From: an uncultured Lachnospiraceae bacterium
GTDB taxonomy: Bacteria; Bacillota; Clostridia; Lachnospirales; Lachnospiraceae
Reading direction: 5' to 3'
DNA length: 64,000 nucleotides
NCBI GenBank assembly: GCA_946557105.1
Contig: CAMNSZ010000001.1
Coordinates: 237,405-301,404, forward strand
Positions 18,288-29,182 of this stretch are shown in pieces. A program made the position numbers and the translations under genes. Position 1 is the first letter of the stretch, and every line of letters begins with the position of its first letter. Under the pieces are notes generated by a model, which did not search any database, was not told where the DNA came from, and saw only the letters and a list, made by a program, of their open reading frames with translations.

Positions 18288-19787
18288 TCACTGCAGTTCA
18301 CCCAACAAAATCTCCTCCGTCAAAAATTTCCGCACAGTTACCTTCACCAGCATATTGGAGTCCGTTCCGATTTTTCCCGGCGCATTCCCCGCCGCCCCAT
18401 GCCTGTCCGCCTTTTTCTCGCCCGGAGACAAGGCTATTCTTACATAATCCTTGGTATGTCCTAAAAGGAAGCTCTTTCCCTCAATCTCCTTCCTCTCCTC
18501 CAGCAAAATCTCCACGGTTCGTCCGATATAACGGCTGCGGAATTGCATGGACTGTTCCTTCTCCAACACCAACAATTCATTACTTCTTTTACTCTTAATC
18601 TGTTCCGGCACCTGCCCCTCCATAACGGCTGCGGGAGTGCCGGCGCGCTTGGAATATTTAAAAATATGCATTTCATAAAAGCCTACTTTTTGCAGGAATT
18701 CTTTTGTTTGTCCGAATTCCTCCTCTGTCTCTTTGGGAAATCCGACAATCACGTCCGTTGTAATAGCCGGATGGTCAAACACCTCCCGCAAAAGCCTTAC
18801 GCTGCGAAAATATTCCTCCGCAGTATAATGCCTGTTCATCCTCTTTAGCGTGGCGTCGCAGCCGCTTTGAAGAGACAGGTGAAAATGAGGGCATAGCTTA
18901 GGCATCGCCGCAAGTCTTCTCGCCGCCTCCTCTGTTATTATCCTTGGCTCCAAGGAACCCAGTCTGATTCGCTTAAGCCCCTCTATTCCATGTATTTTTT
19001 CAATTAAATCAATAAGCTTACTGCTTCCGGAGTAGTCCCGCCTTTCCTGTGTGCGGTACGCCTCCACGCTTTTTCCCTTCCTCCACTGTTCCTCGTCAAA
19101 ATCAATGCCATAAGAGCTGATGTGTATACCTGTTAAAACAATTTCCTTGTAGCCCGCATCCACCATACAGGCAATCTCTCTTAAGACGTCCTCCACATGG
19201 CGGCTTCTCACACGACCTCTGGCAAGAGGAATGGCGCAGTAGGTACAAAATTGATTACAGCCATCCTGTATTTTAATATAGGCGCGTGTATGCTCCGCAG
19301 TCTGCTTTAACGTCATCTCCTCATACTCGTAAGTATTATTTATATCTATAACAGTGGTGTCATTTAAGGTCTTGTTCCTGCGGCACGACGCAGTCTCGTT
19401 TAAGCCGCCGGCCTGTTCCCGGCCGTCCTCCTCTCCTTCTTTCCTTGCAAGAAATTCCTCCAGAATTGCCGCCAAATCCTTTTTTCGGTTGTTTCCTATA
19501 GCAAGGTCTATGCTTTCGTCCTGCTCCACTTTCTCCTTTCCCGTCTGTACATAGCAGCCCACAGCCACCACAATAGCGTTGGGATTTTTCTGCTTTGCCC
19601 GATGCAGCATCTGCCTGCTCTTACGGTCCGCTATATTTGTAACGGTACAGGTGTTTACAATGTATATATCTGCCTTTTCATCAAATGACACAACCTGATA
19701 GCCTTTTTCTTCCAGCATTTGTTGCATAACGTCCAATTCATAGGAGTTGACTTTACAGCCCAGATTATGAAGTGCTACACTTTTCAT
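18288..19787 (-). CDS. mtaB: tRNA (N6-threonylcarbamoyladenosine(37)-C2)-methylthiotransferase MtaB
   Basis: LGCKVNSYELDVMQQML, radical SAM GCNQFCTYCAIPLARG, TRAM-like C-terminus. Confidence 0.95.
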   Translation of the reverse strand: MKSVALHNLGCKVNSYELDVMQQMLEEKGYQVVSFDEKADIYIVNTCTVTNIADRKSRQMLHRAKQKNPNAIVVAVGCYVQTGKEKVEQDESIDLAIGNNRKKDLAAILEEFLARKEGEEDGREQAGGLNETASCRRNKTLNDTTVIDINNTYEYEEMTLKQTAEHTRAYIKIQDGCNQFCTYCAIPLARGRVRSRHVEDVLREIACMVDAGYKEIVLTGIHISSYGIDFDEEQWRKGKSVEAYRTQERRDYSGSSKLIDLIEKIHGIEGLKRIRLGSLEPRIITEEAARRLAAMPKLCPHFHLSLQSGCDATLKRMNRHYTAEEYFRSVRLLREVFDHPAITTDVIVGFPKETEEEFGQTKEFLQKVGFYEMHIFKYSKRAGTPAAVMEGQVPEQIKSKRSNELLVLEKEQSMQFRSRYIGRTVEILLEERKEIEGKSFLLGHTKDYVRIALSPGEKKADRHGAAGNAPGKIGTDSNMLVKVTVRKFLTEEILLGELQ

Positions 19788-19900
19788 AGGATTCTCTTCT
19801 TTTCTTCGATATTTTTTGATTGTTTTTATCCTTGACTTTTACACCCTCAACAATTAATATGGATTCAGAAGGTATGACAAACATTAAGGAGGTAATTACC

Positions 19901-20131
19901 ATGAAGACAGTTCAAATTTCTTTAAATTCCATTGACAAAGTTAAATCTTTTGTAAATGACATTACTAAATTTGATTATGATTTTGATCTTGTATCGGGAA
20001 GATATGTTATTGATGCAAAATCTATTATGGGTATCTTCAGTTTAGATTTATCCAAGCCTATCGACTTGAATATCCATGCTGAAGACGGTGCAGAAGAAGT
20101 TTTAAACGTGTTAAAGCCTTACACCATATAA
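19901..20131 (+). CDS. HPr-like protein without the active-site His
   Basis: 76 aa; MKTVQISLNSIDKVKSFVNDITKFDYDFDLVSGRYVIDAKSIMGIFSLDLSKPIDL; KSIMGxxSL Ser46 context kept; SD AAGGAGGT. Confidence 0.85.
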   Translation: MKTVQISLNSIDKVKSFVNDITKFDYDFDLVSGRYVIDAKSIMGIFSLDLSKPIDLNIHAEDGAEEVLNVLKPYTI

Positions 20132-20181
20132 GTCGGCGGCGAATAAATAACATAAGAACGGCTTTTCAAGCCGTAAGCTTT

Positions 20182-20225
20182 AAAAAGGATGTCGTAGGGA
20201 AATCTGACCTAAGGCATCCTTTTTT
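20182..20225. terminator. Bidirectional terminator between convergent HPr-like gene and thiI
   Basis: aaaaaggatg ... gcatccttttt hairpin with flanking A and T tracts. Confidence 0.7.
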
Positions 20226-20231
20226 GTTCCT

Positions 20232-21410
20232 CTATTCCACAACAATAACCTCATCCGTCCGCAATGCGGCTTCAACCAGCTCTTGGATTTTCTCATCCAG
20301 ATTATGTTCATGACGGCGTATAATATTTATATTGGGCTTTGTAACGGGGTGCTTTGCCACAAATATGGTACAGCAATCCTCAAAGGGCAGTATGGAGGTC
20401 TCATATGTGCCTATTTTTTCGGATACCTCTACAATCTCCTGTTTATCAAAGCCAATCAGAGGCCGATACACCGGAAGGGTACATACTTCGTTGGTAGCGG
20501 CAAGAGAATTCATTGTCTGGGAAGCCACCTGACCGATACTTTCACCCGTAATCAACCCCAGACACTCCGTCTCTTTTGCTATTTGCTCCGCTATACGCAT
20601 CATATAGCGACGCATAATAATCGTCAGCTCCTCGTGAGGACACTTCTCATGAATATAAAGCTGTATATCCGTGAAATTAATCACATGGAGATAGATGGGC
20701 CCTGTATATCTGGATACAAGCCTAGCCAAATCCACTACCTTCTGCTTTGCCCTCTCGCTGGTGTATGGCGGTGCATGAAAATAAACCGCATCAATCTTTA
20801 CACCGCGCTTTGCTATCATGTAACCTGCCACCGGAGAGTCAATGCCGCCGGACAACAGCAGCATTGCCTTTCCTCCTGTTCCCACAGGCATTCCTCCGGG
20901 ACCCGGAATAATTTCGGAATAAATATAAATCTTCTCGCGCACCTCAATGTTCAAAAGGATATCCGGATTATGCACATCAACTCTCATTTCGGGATATGCC
21001 CTTAAAACAGCCTCTCCCATGTCCATATTAATACTCATGGAATCCTTTGGATAATTTTTGCGCGCTCGCCTCGCCTGTATCTTAAACGACTTATCACGTT
21101 CAGGGTACACGTTCGCAATATATTCTATTATAGTCTCCTTAAGCTTATCAAAGCCCTCGTCCTCCACATACACCACAGGACAGATGCCTGAAATGCCAAA
21201 CACCGTCTGAAGACGCTCTACTGCCTCGTCAAAATCAAATTCCGTCTCGGCGTCCACATAGATACGCCCCTGCGTCTTGTGAACTATAAATTGCCCTTCG
21301 CATTTTTTCAATGCGTGCTTTATCTGATGAACCAACGCATCCTCAAATAAATAGCGGTTTCTTCCCTTAATACCAATCTCGGCGTACTTAATCAAAAAAG
21401 CTGTAAACAT
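20232..21410 (-). CDS. thiI: tRNA 4-thiouridine synthase ThiI
   Basis: MFTAFLIKYAEIGIKGRNR, THUMP region, LLLSGGIDSPVAGYMIAKRG PP-loop. Confidence 0.96.
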   Translation of the reverse strand: MFTAFLIKYAEIGIKGRNRYLFEDALVHQIKHALKKCEGQFIVHKTQGRIYVDAETEFDFDEAVERLQTVFGISGICPVVYVEDEGFDKLKETIIEYIANVYPERDKSFKIQARRARKNYPKDSMSINMDMGEAVLRAYPEMRVDVHNPDILLNIEVREKIYIYSEIIPGPGGMPVGTGGKAMLLLSGGIDSPVAGYMIAKRGVKIDAVYFHAPPYTSERAKQKVVDLARLVSRYTGPIYLHVINFTDIQLYIHEKCPHEELTIIMRRYMMRIAEQIAKETECLGLITGESIGQVASQTMNSLAATNEVCTLPVYRPLIGFDKQEIVEVSEKIGTYETSILPFEDCCTIFVAKHPVTKPNINIIRRHEHNLDEKIQELVEAALRTDEVIVVE

Positions 21411-21523
21411 TCTGTACCTCGTCTTTCCTTTAACCGACGTCAAATTAGAATTCCCACCGGCGCTTCCCAAATATTAATGCGGTATACCTGCCCGTCTGTC
21501 CGTATTCACCGCACACCTCAACC

Positions 21524-22693
21524 TTACCTGCGAGTGTACATTCGCAGCATCGGAATTTTATCATACATTACCTGCAATGTATAGTCAATCTCTTCTATAG
21601 TTGTAAATACGGAAAAGCTGAATCGTATGGTGGACTCCAGCAACGACTTCTCCACGCCTATCGCCTTCAACGTAGCGGATGGCTGAGGCTTACGTGCCGA
21701 GCAGGCGCTGCCTGCGGATACATAAATGCCCTTTTCCTCAAGTGCGTGAAGAAGCACCTCGCTCCTTACCCCCTTAAAGGATACGCTCACCACATGGGGC
21801 GCAGTGCCATGTCCGTACGGTTCGCCGGAAAGCAGTCCGTTGACTGTTATTCCTTCAATTTTGCCCACTCCTTCGATAAAATGTCTTTTACAATGATAAA
21901 GATGGTTGATATCCTCGTCAAAGTGCTGGTAAAGCAGTTCTGCCGCCTTGGCAAGCCCTACCACGCCGGGTATATTTTCCGTTCCCGAACGCAGATTCTG
22001 CTGCTGCCCTCCCCCGAAAAGGATAGGATGCAGCTTCACCTTTTCTCCAACATACAAAAAACCTACTCCCTTTGGACCATGAATTTTATGACCGCTCACC
22101 GAAAGCATATCAATATTCATTCTCTTCGGATAAATCCTCGCCTTACCAAAGCCCTGAACCGCATCTACATGAAAAAGCGTTCCGGGATTCATTCGCTTAA
22201 TCAAGGCGCCCGCTTCCGATATAGGCTGTAGGGAACCTATTTCGTTATTGGTATGCATAATGGACACCAATATAGTATCGGGCGTCATGGCGCGATGCAA
22301 ATCCTCAATATGAATTTGTCCACAACTGTCCACCGGCAAATAAGTCACGCGGTAACCCTGCTCTTCTAAGTGGCGCATCGTCTGCAAAACGGCAGGATGC
22401 TCAATCTGTGTGGTTATCAGATGACGTCCGCGTCTGTTATTGGCAGCTGCCGCTCCAATCAATGCAAGATTATCGGACTCCGTTCCTCCCGAGGTAAAAA
22501 TGATTTCTTTCTCACTTACCTTCAAAAGCCTTGCAACGGTCTCCTTGGCATACCTGAGATACTGCTCTGCCTGAACACCCTTCATATGCAGACTGGAGGA
22601 ATTTCCGTAATCCTCGCACATTACCCTTGTCATCAATTCTGCAACCTCCGGAAATACACGGGTAGTAGCGGAATTGTCCAAATATACTTCCAT
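21524..22693 (-). CDS. Cysteine desulfurase (NifS/IscS family)
   Basis: MEVYLDNSATTRVFPEV, VSGHKIHGPKGVGFLYV, SAGSACSARK. Confidence 0.95.
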   Translation of the reverse strand: MEVYLDNSATTRVFPEVAELMTRVMCEDYGNSSSLHMKGVQAEQYLRYAKETVARLLKVSEKEIIFTSGGTESDNLALIGAAAANNRRGRHLITTQIEHPAVLQTMRHLEEQGYRVTYLPVDSCGQIHIEDLHRAMTPDTILVSIMHTNNEIGSLQPISEAGALIKRMNPGTLFHVDAVQGFGKARIYPKRMNIDMLSVSGHKIHGPKGVGFLYVGEKVKLHPILFGGGQQQNLRSGTENIPGVVGLAKAAELLYQHFDEDINHLYHCKRHFIEGVGKIEGITVNGLLSGEPYGHGTAPHVVSVSFKGVRSEVLLHALEEKGIYVSAGSACSARKPQPSATLKAIGVEKSLLESTIRFSFSVFTTIEEIDYTLQVMYDKIPMLRMYTRR

Positions 22694-22825
22694 CTATTTA
22701 TCTCCTTTTATTGCCGTCTTCTTAATAATATATGCAGCATACTCACGTTCTGTCAGCACATATCGCGCTGCGTAAAACTGTCTTTCCCTCGCTTATTAAT
22801 GGCTGCAGGTCGCGGCTTGCAGCCA

Positions 22826-23572
22826 TTATTCCTCCAGCTGATACATTATCCATGAAAGCAGCGTAAATCCCGCCGTCTCGGTGCGCAAAATCCGTTTTCC
22901 CAAGGTAATCGGTTGAATTGCGCGTTCCGACGCCTTTGCAATCTCCGCTTCGTCAAAGCCTCCCTCGGGCCCTATGAAAACGGCAATACTCTGCCCTCCT
23001 CGCAGCTTTCCGATTATTTCTCTGGTTCTGTCCATGCCCTTTGCAAGCTCATAGGGAATCAGGCCCACATCCATATCCGCCGCAAGCTTCACTGCCTCAT
23101 CGAAGCCTATCGGCTCCGCAATGCGGGGAATAATCGCTCTTTTACTCTGCTTCGCCGCCGCCTCCGCAATATTCTGCCAACGGGCAAGCTTCACCCTAGC
23201 TTTCTTATCGTCCAGTTTTACCACACATCTCTTTGCCTCTACCGGAATAACCTGATATACGCCCAGCTCCACTGCTTTTTGGATAATCAGCTCCATTTTA
23301 TCTGCTTTTGGCAAGCTCTGGAATAAATAGACCTTAGAGGGAAGCTCCACTCCCTCCTCTTTGACGAATCGAAGCTCGCACAACACTCGGTTTTCCTCAA
23401 AGGCGGCAATCCCGCAACGATATTCTCTGTTATCCTGCCCGCTCCTTACGACGATTTCCTCACCTATTTTCATGCGAAGCACATTTTTAATATGGTTTAC
23501 GTCGCTCCCCAAAATAATGACGCTCTTATCATTTACATTCATTTGATAAGGCTCAACAAAAAATTGATACAT
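22826..23572 (-). CDS. rsmE: 16S rRNA (uracil(1498)-N(3))-methyltransferase
   Basis: MYQFFVEPYQM...; VFIGPEGGFDEAEI; LGKRILRTETAGFTLLSWIMYQ. Confidence 0.95.
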   Translation of the reverse strand: MYQFFVEPYQMNVNDKSVIILGSDVNHIKNVLRMKIGEEIVVRSGQDNREYRCGIAAFEENRVLCELRFVKEEGVELPSKVYLFQSLPKADKMELIIQKAVELGVYQVIPVEAKRCVVKLDDKKARVKLARWQNIAEAAAKQSKRAIIPRIAEPIGFDEAVKLAADMDVGLIPYELAKGMDRTREIIGKLRGGQSIAVFIGPEGGFDEAEIAKASERAIQPITLGKRILRTETAGFTLLSWIMYQLEE

Positions 23573-23610
23573 TCCTATATACACACCTTCCCGGGACGAA
23601 TCTATACAGT

Positions 23611-24597
23611 CTATTCTTTTGCTGCGGTCACGCTGACCCACTCTCCCTGATAAGTAACCTCAAGCACCCTGAGCCCTGCCGCCTTAACGGCCTCTACCAC
23701 AACCTCTTCTTTATCGTCAATAATGCCGGACGTAATATATATACCGCCTTTTTTCAGTTGATTGACAATCACCGGGGTAAGGGGCACCAGCACGTCCGCC
23801 AAAATGTTCGCCACCACAATGTCATAGCATTCATATCCAGCCTTATCCTGTACTTCCCTGTCTGTAATAATGTTTCCTATCATCATATCAAACTGTCCGG
23901 AAGAAATGCCGTTCGCCCGGCAATTCTGCTCCACCGCCTCTACCGCACAGACGTCCAAATCCGTTCCCACGGCATGCTTTGCGCCAAACATCAAAGAAAG
24001 AATAGCCAGAATACCACTTCCCGTACCCACATCCAAAAGCTCCGTCTCAGAAGTAATAAATTTGCGGAGCTGACGTATACAGAGCTGCGTCGTCTCATGC
24101 ATTCCCGTGCCAAAGGCCGTGCCCGGATCTATATGCAGCACTGTTTTTCCGGCGTCCTCCTCCCTTATCTCCTCCCAGGAGGGAATCACTAAAATATCAT
24201 CTATATAAAACTGATGGAAATATTGCTTCCAGTTATTAATCCAGTCAATATCCTCCGTCTCGTCCACTGTAACCGTGCCCTCGCCTATATCCATAAATTC
24301 CGCAAGCTCGTCAAGCTCACTGCGAATATGAGACAGGATAGTTTCAATATCGGTGCTTTCATCTTGTATCTCAAGACCTCCATCCTCCTTCTCCTCCACA
24401 AAAAAGCTTAAATATGCAATACCGTCATCCTCCGGTGCGTCAGGCAGGATGTCCACAAACATCTGCTCCTTTTCCAATGCGGTGAGCGGTATCTTGTCCT
24501 CAATCTGAGCGCCCTCAAGTCCGATGTCATACAGGGTGCTTATGATAATATCCTCTGCCTCGGTAATTGTTTTGATACGAAATTTTACCCACTTCAT
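23611..24597 (-). CDS. prmA: Ribosomal protein L11 methyltransferase
   Basis: IDPGTAFGTGMHETTQLCI, LLDVGTGSGILAI, VVANILADVL. Confidence 0.96.
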   Translation of the reverse strand: MKWVKFRIKTITEAEDIIISTLYDIGLEGAQIEDKIPLTALEKEQMFVDILPDAPEDDGIAYLSFFVEEKEDGGLEIQDESTDIETILSHIRSELDELAEFMDIGEGTVTVDETEDIDWINNWKQYFHQFYIDDILVIPSWEEIREEDAGKTVLHIDPGTAFGTGMHETTQLCIRQLRKFITSETELLDVGTGSGILAILSLMFGAKHAVGTDLDVCAVEAVEQNCRANGISSGQFDMMIGNIITDREVQDKAGYECYDIVVANILADVLVPLTPVIVNQLKKGGIYITSGIIDDKEEVVVEAVKAAGLRVLEVTYQGEWVSVTAAKE

Positions 24598-24673
24598 TAT
24601 TTACACATTTTACCTTTCTCTATTTTTACTATAAATGTTCCGTTAAAAGCAACACCATTTTATCATTTCTAGC

Positions 24674-26257
24674 TTATAAAATCAAATCCTCCGACGGCTC
24701 CGTCTGTCTTTTACTTTCACAAAGTCCAAGCACGAGAAATAGAAGCGGCGCGTTCATTACCTGCTGAAAACTCACAAGGGAATTTACAAAATACAGACCT
24801 ACGGCAAGCATACCAAGCAACATACCTCTATATCTTTTCACTGCCGTCACAAATATACCCGTATAGCAGATTACACCCAGAATTCCCATATTTATCAAAT
24901 GGTTCAACCATTCGTTATGAGCATTGGCAAAGGTAGCTCCCGCCCAATGACCGTTTGTATTTATGACCGTACTCGTCCGGAAACCATTGTGCAAATATTC
25001 TGCAAAGCAATCAGGACCGGCGCCCACCAGCTTTTGTAAAATGTCTGCTTTCAGAAAACCGCATCCTGCCAGCTTCCACAAGGCGCCTCGTCCCTCCTGC
25101 CAAAAGTCCTGCAAAATGCCGTTCCTGCCTGTCAGCCCCGTAAAAAGAAAAAAGCACACCGTCAGGCATACGCCTGCCGGCAGCGCCACATACCATACTT
25201 TTCCCACAGCCGAAAGCTTCCTGACAGTTCCCTTCCCTAAATTACCGCGTCTCCTTAATAAGCAAAATAGAATCATCAATATGGCAAGGACTGCCCACCA
25301 TCCCGCCCAGCTGATTTTTTCGTACACGTCACCGTCTGCAGGCATGGCTTGTACACTTTCCATAAAAAATACTAAACCTGCAAAGCAGCCAATTCCAAAA
25401 ACCGTTCCGGCGGCAAGCAACAGACTTCTTTGAAGGAAAATAATATTTTTCCTTCCCCAGACAATACATATGCCAATACACATAGCGCAAAGCACCCAGC
25501 CAATATCACTTCCCTGTATGCACAAAAGCAAAAGTCCTGCCACGCTGGCAATAAAATGCCCTATTCTCTTGCGCCTCTCTTCACTCTGTAAATACGCCGA
25601 CGCCGAAAAGGCTATTGCCACACTCAGATACCCGCATAACCAATTAATGTTTCCCACTGTAGAAAGCATATGCCTGTATTCCCAGTCTATCTCGTTATAG
25701 GCCTTATGTAAACCCAACACATCAATTCCCAAACGCTGTAAAAATGCAATGCTACAGACCAAAAGCATCGCGCACTCCCCCAAATAAATGAGAAAACTAC
25801 CGTTACAACAGCTTCTGGAAACCATAAAATATATTGCCACAAATAATAGCTGTGAAATTGCGCCCATATACCAATCCCGATACCCCAGCCACGCCGTCCT
25901 CTCATAAGAACTCAATGCGGCGGACAAAAACGCACTGCCGCCATAAGCCGCCATGCAGGTGTCCATCATACTCCAAGCCCTTCCCCGCTTTTGTATATCC
26001 CCTACAATCTGCATCCCATCTGCTCCCTTTTTTCCCGCAATGATTTTCTGCACGAGGCATAGGAGCGCCGCCGCAAGCCATAAGCCCACGCAAATAAAGG
26101 ATACGTTGCGAAATAATAAATACTTCGTATCCCCCAGCTGCACGTAAGTTCCCTGTGTGTACAAAGGAAGAACGCAGAGAATCACTGCCATATAAAACCT
26201 ACAGAGCATGGCTTGGAATTCATTGTCTTTTGTCCTCATGATATTTTCTCTACTCAT
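24674..26257 (-). CDS. O-antigen ligase/polymerase-like membrane protein
   Basis: Polytopic protein; GAGPDCFAEYLH...TFANAHNEWLNHLINMGILGVICY Wzy_C-type motif. Confidence 0.8.
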   Translation of the reverse strand: MSRENIMRTKDNEFQAMLCRFYMAVILCVLPLYTQGTYVQLGDTKYLLFRNVSFICVGLWLAAALLCLVQKIIAGKKGADGMQIVGDIQKRGRAWSMMDTCMAAYGGSAFLSAALSSYERTAWLGYRDWYMGAISQLLFVAIYFMVSRSCCNGSFLIYLGECAMLLVCSIAFLQRLGIDVLGLHKAYNEIDWEYRHMLSTVGNINWLCGYLSVAIAFSASAYLQSEERRKRIGHFIASVAGLLLLCIQGSDIGWVLCAMCIGICIVWGRKNIIFLQRSLLLAAGTVFGIGCFAGLVFFMESVQAMPADGDVYEKISWAGWWAVLAILMILFCLLRRRGNLGKGTVRKLSAVGKVWYVALPAGVCLTVCFFLFTGLTGRNGILQDFWQEGRGALWKLAGCGFLKADILQKLVGAGPDCFAEYLHNGFRTSTVINTNGHWAGATFANAHNEWLNHLINMGILGVICYTGIFVTAVKRYRGMLLGMLAVGLYFVNSLVSFQQVMNAPLLFLVLGLCESKRQTEPSEDLIL

Positions 26258-26306
26258 TTATTTATTACGTCCGGACAGCAGCCATAACAGGCGTTCTATA
26301 CTGCGC

Positions 26307-27140
26307 TTATCTAACGCAGCAATAATTTTGTAACAGCCATTTTGCCACACCGTCACTATCATTACTTTCAATAATTCCTGTCGCAATGCTTTTCAGTTCC
26401 TGCACGGCATTTTCCACGGCATAGCACTCGTCCGATATTTCAAACATCGGAATATCATTAACGGCGTCTCCAAAAGAGACAATTCTGTCACTCTCCGATA
26501 ACTCCTTCAATCTCTTTATCGCTTCCGCCTTTGTGGCCCTTTGGGGCATAATCTCACACATATATTCCGATTGATACAATTCCTGCTGAAGAATACATCG
26601 AAATCCGTCAATCTTTGAAAAAATATTATAGATGGGGAGCAATTCCTCTTTTTCACCATAACATGTATAATAAAATGCCTCTCCATCATACAGACCTTCC
26701 TGATCCTTTAATGGTCTGAACCTCTTGTCCTTCTTGCGAAGAGAAAGGTAATTCCTAATCCCCTGATTTTCCCTCGCTTTATTCCATGAAACCCTTTCAA
26801 CCTGCTCCACATAAGAATATACCAAAGGACTTATATCGTTCTCTTCTAAAATTCCTCTGGCAAATTCCGCTTCTTCTTTTGAAAAAGCTAAGGAAGATAT
26901 AATCTCTCCCGTTTGAGGGTGTACGATAAGCGCGCCGTTATATACGGCCACCGGAATACTCACGGGCAATCCTTCCGTTACCACCGACGACGACGTCAAA
27001 GACCTTGCGGTTGCATATGTAAACATCATTCCTTGTTTTATCAGCTCACTGATGATCCTTATACTATCCGCATTAACCCTGCTCCTTGTATTTAAAAGCG
27101 TTCCGTCCAAATCCGTCACATATAACGTTCTCTTATTCAT
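26307..27140 (-). CDS. Cof-type HAD-IIB family hydrolase
   Basis: YVTDLDGTLLNTRSRV; SFGDAVNDIPMFEISD. Confidence 0.92.
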   Translation of the reverse strand: MNKRTLYVTDLDGTLLNTRSRVNADSIRIISELIKQGMMFTYATARSLTSSSVVTEGLPVSIPVAVYNGALIVHPQTGEIISSLAFSKEEAEFARGILEENDISPLVYSYVEQVERVSWNKARENQGIRNYLSLRKKDKRFRPLKDQEGLYDGEAFYYTCYGEKEELLPIYNIFSKIDGFRCILQQELYQSEYMCEIMPQRATKAEAIKRLKELSESDRIVSFGDAVNDIPMFEISDECYAVENAVQELKSIATGIIESNDSDGVAKWLLQNYCCVR

Positions 27141-27349
27141 TATTACCTACTCCATTCCGCTCACCGCGTAATCCCTTTACTATCGTGCTTTTCCTGCCAC
27201 CCCAATGATTCCTTAAAGCAATCCGGTCTGATATGCAATGTCATTTAGGGCAATCGCCCGGAACGCTCCATGACTTAGGTACTTTATAAGCGCTTTAGCG
27301 CGATGCGCTGATGTGACCACGCATTGACACTCATCGGAGCATCTATCGC

Positions 27350-28072
27350 CTATAGTTCCAGCATCATATCTTTAAGGGCTTCCCAGCTCTCAACTGTCAA
27401 TACATCTTCCTTTTTATTGTACGGCAAATCAATGGCGCCTGTATACCAGACCGGAAATATTCCTGCATTCCTTGCTCCCACAATATCACATTCATATTGA
27501 TCCCCAATATACCAGACGTCCTTTGGCGCTAAATCCGCCTTTTCAAGCGCCAATTCAAAAATTCGCTTGTTTGGTTTGCGAAACATATATTCGCTTGTCG
27601 CAAGAATAAATTCAAACTCATGGTTAGGAACTATGGAACAAATCCGCTGATTTACAGCTTCCTTGCAGTATGAAATGTTGCTTATCACCCCTGTGCGAAT
27701 ACCCTGCTTCTTTAAAAATACCAAAAATTGTTCTATTCCTTCCGTCGGAACCGCCGGCGCTGCAGCATCCCAAAAAATTGTGTCTACCTCCTCGTTAGAT
27801 AAGGGTATATCAATTCCCAATGACTCATATAAGTACGACGTAAACGTATGATTCGGAACTTCCACTTGAAATAAATGCCTCTTTAACGGGTCAAATCTGC
27901 CCAATTCTTTATTAATAGAGTTTGCTGCTGCCTGAATCTCCTCAGCGGTACGGTTATATTTGTTTTTTGCAGCATACTTCATTACGGCTTTTGTACCCTT
28001 CACTCCATCAAATTTCATTTCATTCGCCAATGTTTGTCCATAATCAAACAGTATCATTTGGGGTAGATTCAT
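27350..28072 (-). CDS. HAD family hydrolase (HAD-IA type)
   Basis: ILFDYGQTLANEMKF; RKPNKRIFELALEKADL; VWYIGDQYECDIVGARNAGI. Confidence 0.88.
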   Translation of the reverse strand: MNLPQMILFDYGQTLANEMKFDGVKGTKAVMKYAAKNKYNRTAEEIQAAANSINKELGRFDPLKRHLFQVEVPNHTFTSYLYESLGIDIPLSNEEVDTIFWDAAAPAVPTEGIEQFLVFLKKQGIRTGVISNISYCKEAVNQRICSIVPNHEFEFILATSEYMFRKPNKRIFELALEKADLAPKDVWYIGDQYECDIVGARNAGIFPVWYTGAIDLPYNKKEDVLTVESWEALKDMMLEL

Positions 28073-28206
28073 ACATTCTTTCTCCTCTGGCTTTAATAAA
28101 TCATTTAAGGCATTTTCTTATACCTTTAATTTTTTTCATGTATTTTCTTATATATTTATCAAGCTTCTATTCTGCAATTATATGGCCGCCAAAGCTGCTT
28201 AATAAA

Positions 28207-29166
28207 TTAAATTTTAAAATATGCGTACTCCAAAGACAATTTTGAAAGCTCCGCCTTTAATGTAGCTCTATGATTATCAACTGCGCCGCCAGCCAAATTC
28301 CTGCCCAACATCTCCTTCATGGAGCCGGCTATCCCTGTTGCAGATTTTCTTCCCCAGTAATTTCCGCCGCTTAAATTACTCACACGCAAAACAGACACCG
28401 ACGTACTTTTAAGCTTCTCTATGTTCACCGTTGGAACCGTAGCAAACGCATATGTAAATCGTTTTGCATTGCCAATGGCATATCCTTCCCTTCCTATAGT
28501 AATATTGGTTTTAAATTTATCAGCCGAATAAATCATATCCCATAGCATAGGAATTTGGGCGTTATCGTTCCAGTTGGTCTTACACTGGATAATATGAATT
28601 TCTGTTTCCGCAAAATCCCTTGCCGCCAATGCGTTCAAAACCTCTTTTAAATTGTATTGCATTTTTCCTCTATGCTCTATTTTAATTACATTGCCATCCT
28701 CGCCTTGAACGGATACCCTATCCTTATCCATAATATATTCCCGTTTATCCGGGAATGTAATTGCAATTAAATCAGACTCCGTATTGGAAACAAAGGTGCC
28801 GTAATTTACGGTTATTGCATTGCTAACCGGATCCGGAATCAAATCCTTTTTATGCTTTATCACCACTGTCCTTCTGCCTATACAGCACAAATTTAAATAC
28901 CAGCATACTAAGGCTTCCCAGTTAGCGCCTCCTCCCGACACCTCGCTTTGACTTCTCGTTTTGTCTGTCCGCGCTTTTGACGTATTTGTTGTATAAAATA
29001 TCTCTCTTAAATGATCTCCCAAATCAAAAATTTGGCCGGCGTTTTTTTGAGGCGCAAGCGTATCTATCTTACTTTTCCATTTTGACCATGCACCATTAAA
29101 GCCTTTTACGTCAAAAAGACTTTTTACGGATTCTTCTCTTAACTTCTCTACTATATTTTGACACAT
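28207..29166 (-). CDS. Putative Type II restriction endonuclease
   Basis: 319 aa directly downstream of a C5 MTase; possible PD-(D/E)xK residues NTESDLIAI ... EIHIIQCKTNWND. Confidence 0.75.
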   Translation of the reverse strand: MCQNIVEKLREESVKSLFDVKGFNGAWSKWKSKIDTLAPQKNAGQIFDLGDHLREIFYTTNTSKARTDKTRSQSEVSGGGANWEALVCWYLNLCCIGRRTVVIKHKKDLIPDPVSNAITVNYGTFVSNTESDLIAITFPDKREYIMDKDRVSVQGEDGNVIKIEHRGKMQYNLKEVLNALAARDFAETEIHIIQCKTNWNDNAQIPMLWDMIYSADKFKTNITIGREGYAIGNAKRFTYAFATVPTVNIEKLKSTSVSVLRVSNLSGGNYWGRKSATGIAGSMKEMLGRNLAGGAVDNHRATLKAELSKLSLEYAYFKI

Positions 29167-29182
29167 AAATCCCCTTTCATCT

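Noticed and set aside
20283-21005. 240-aa plus-strand ORF opposite thiI
   Set aside because: Antisense to a conserved enzyme; Cys/His-rich composition typical of shadow ORFs
27240-27350. GATGCTCCG...GGAGCGTTCCGGGCGATTGCC between two HAD genes as a possible element copy
   Set aside because: Lacks the CACAAATTTG block and does not abut an SD; similarity too weak
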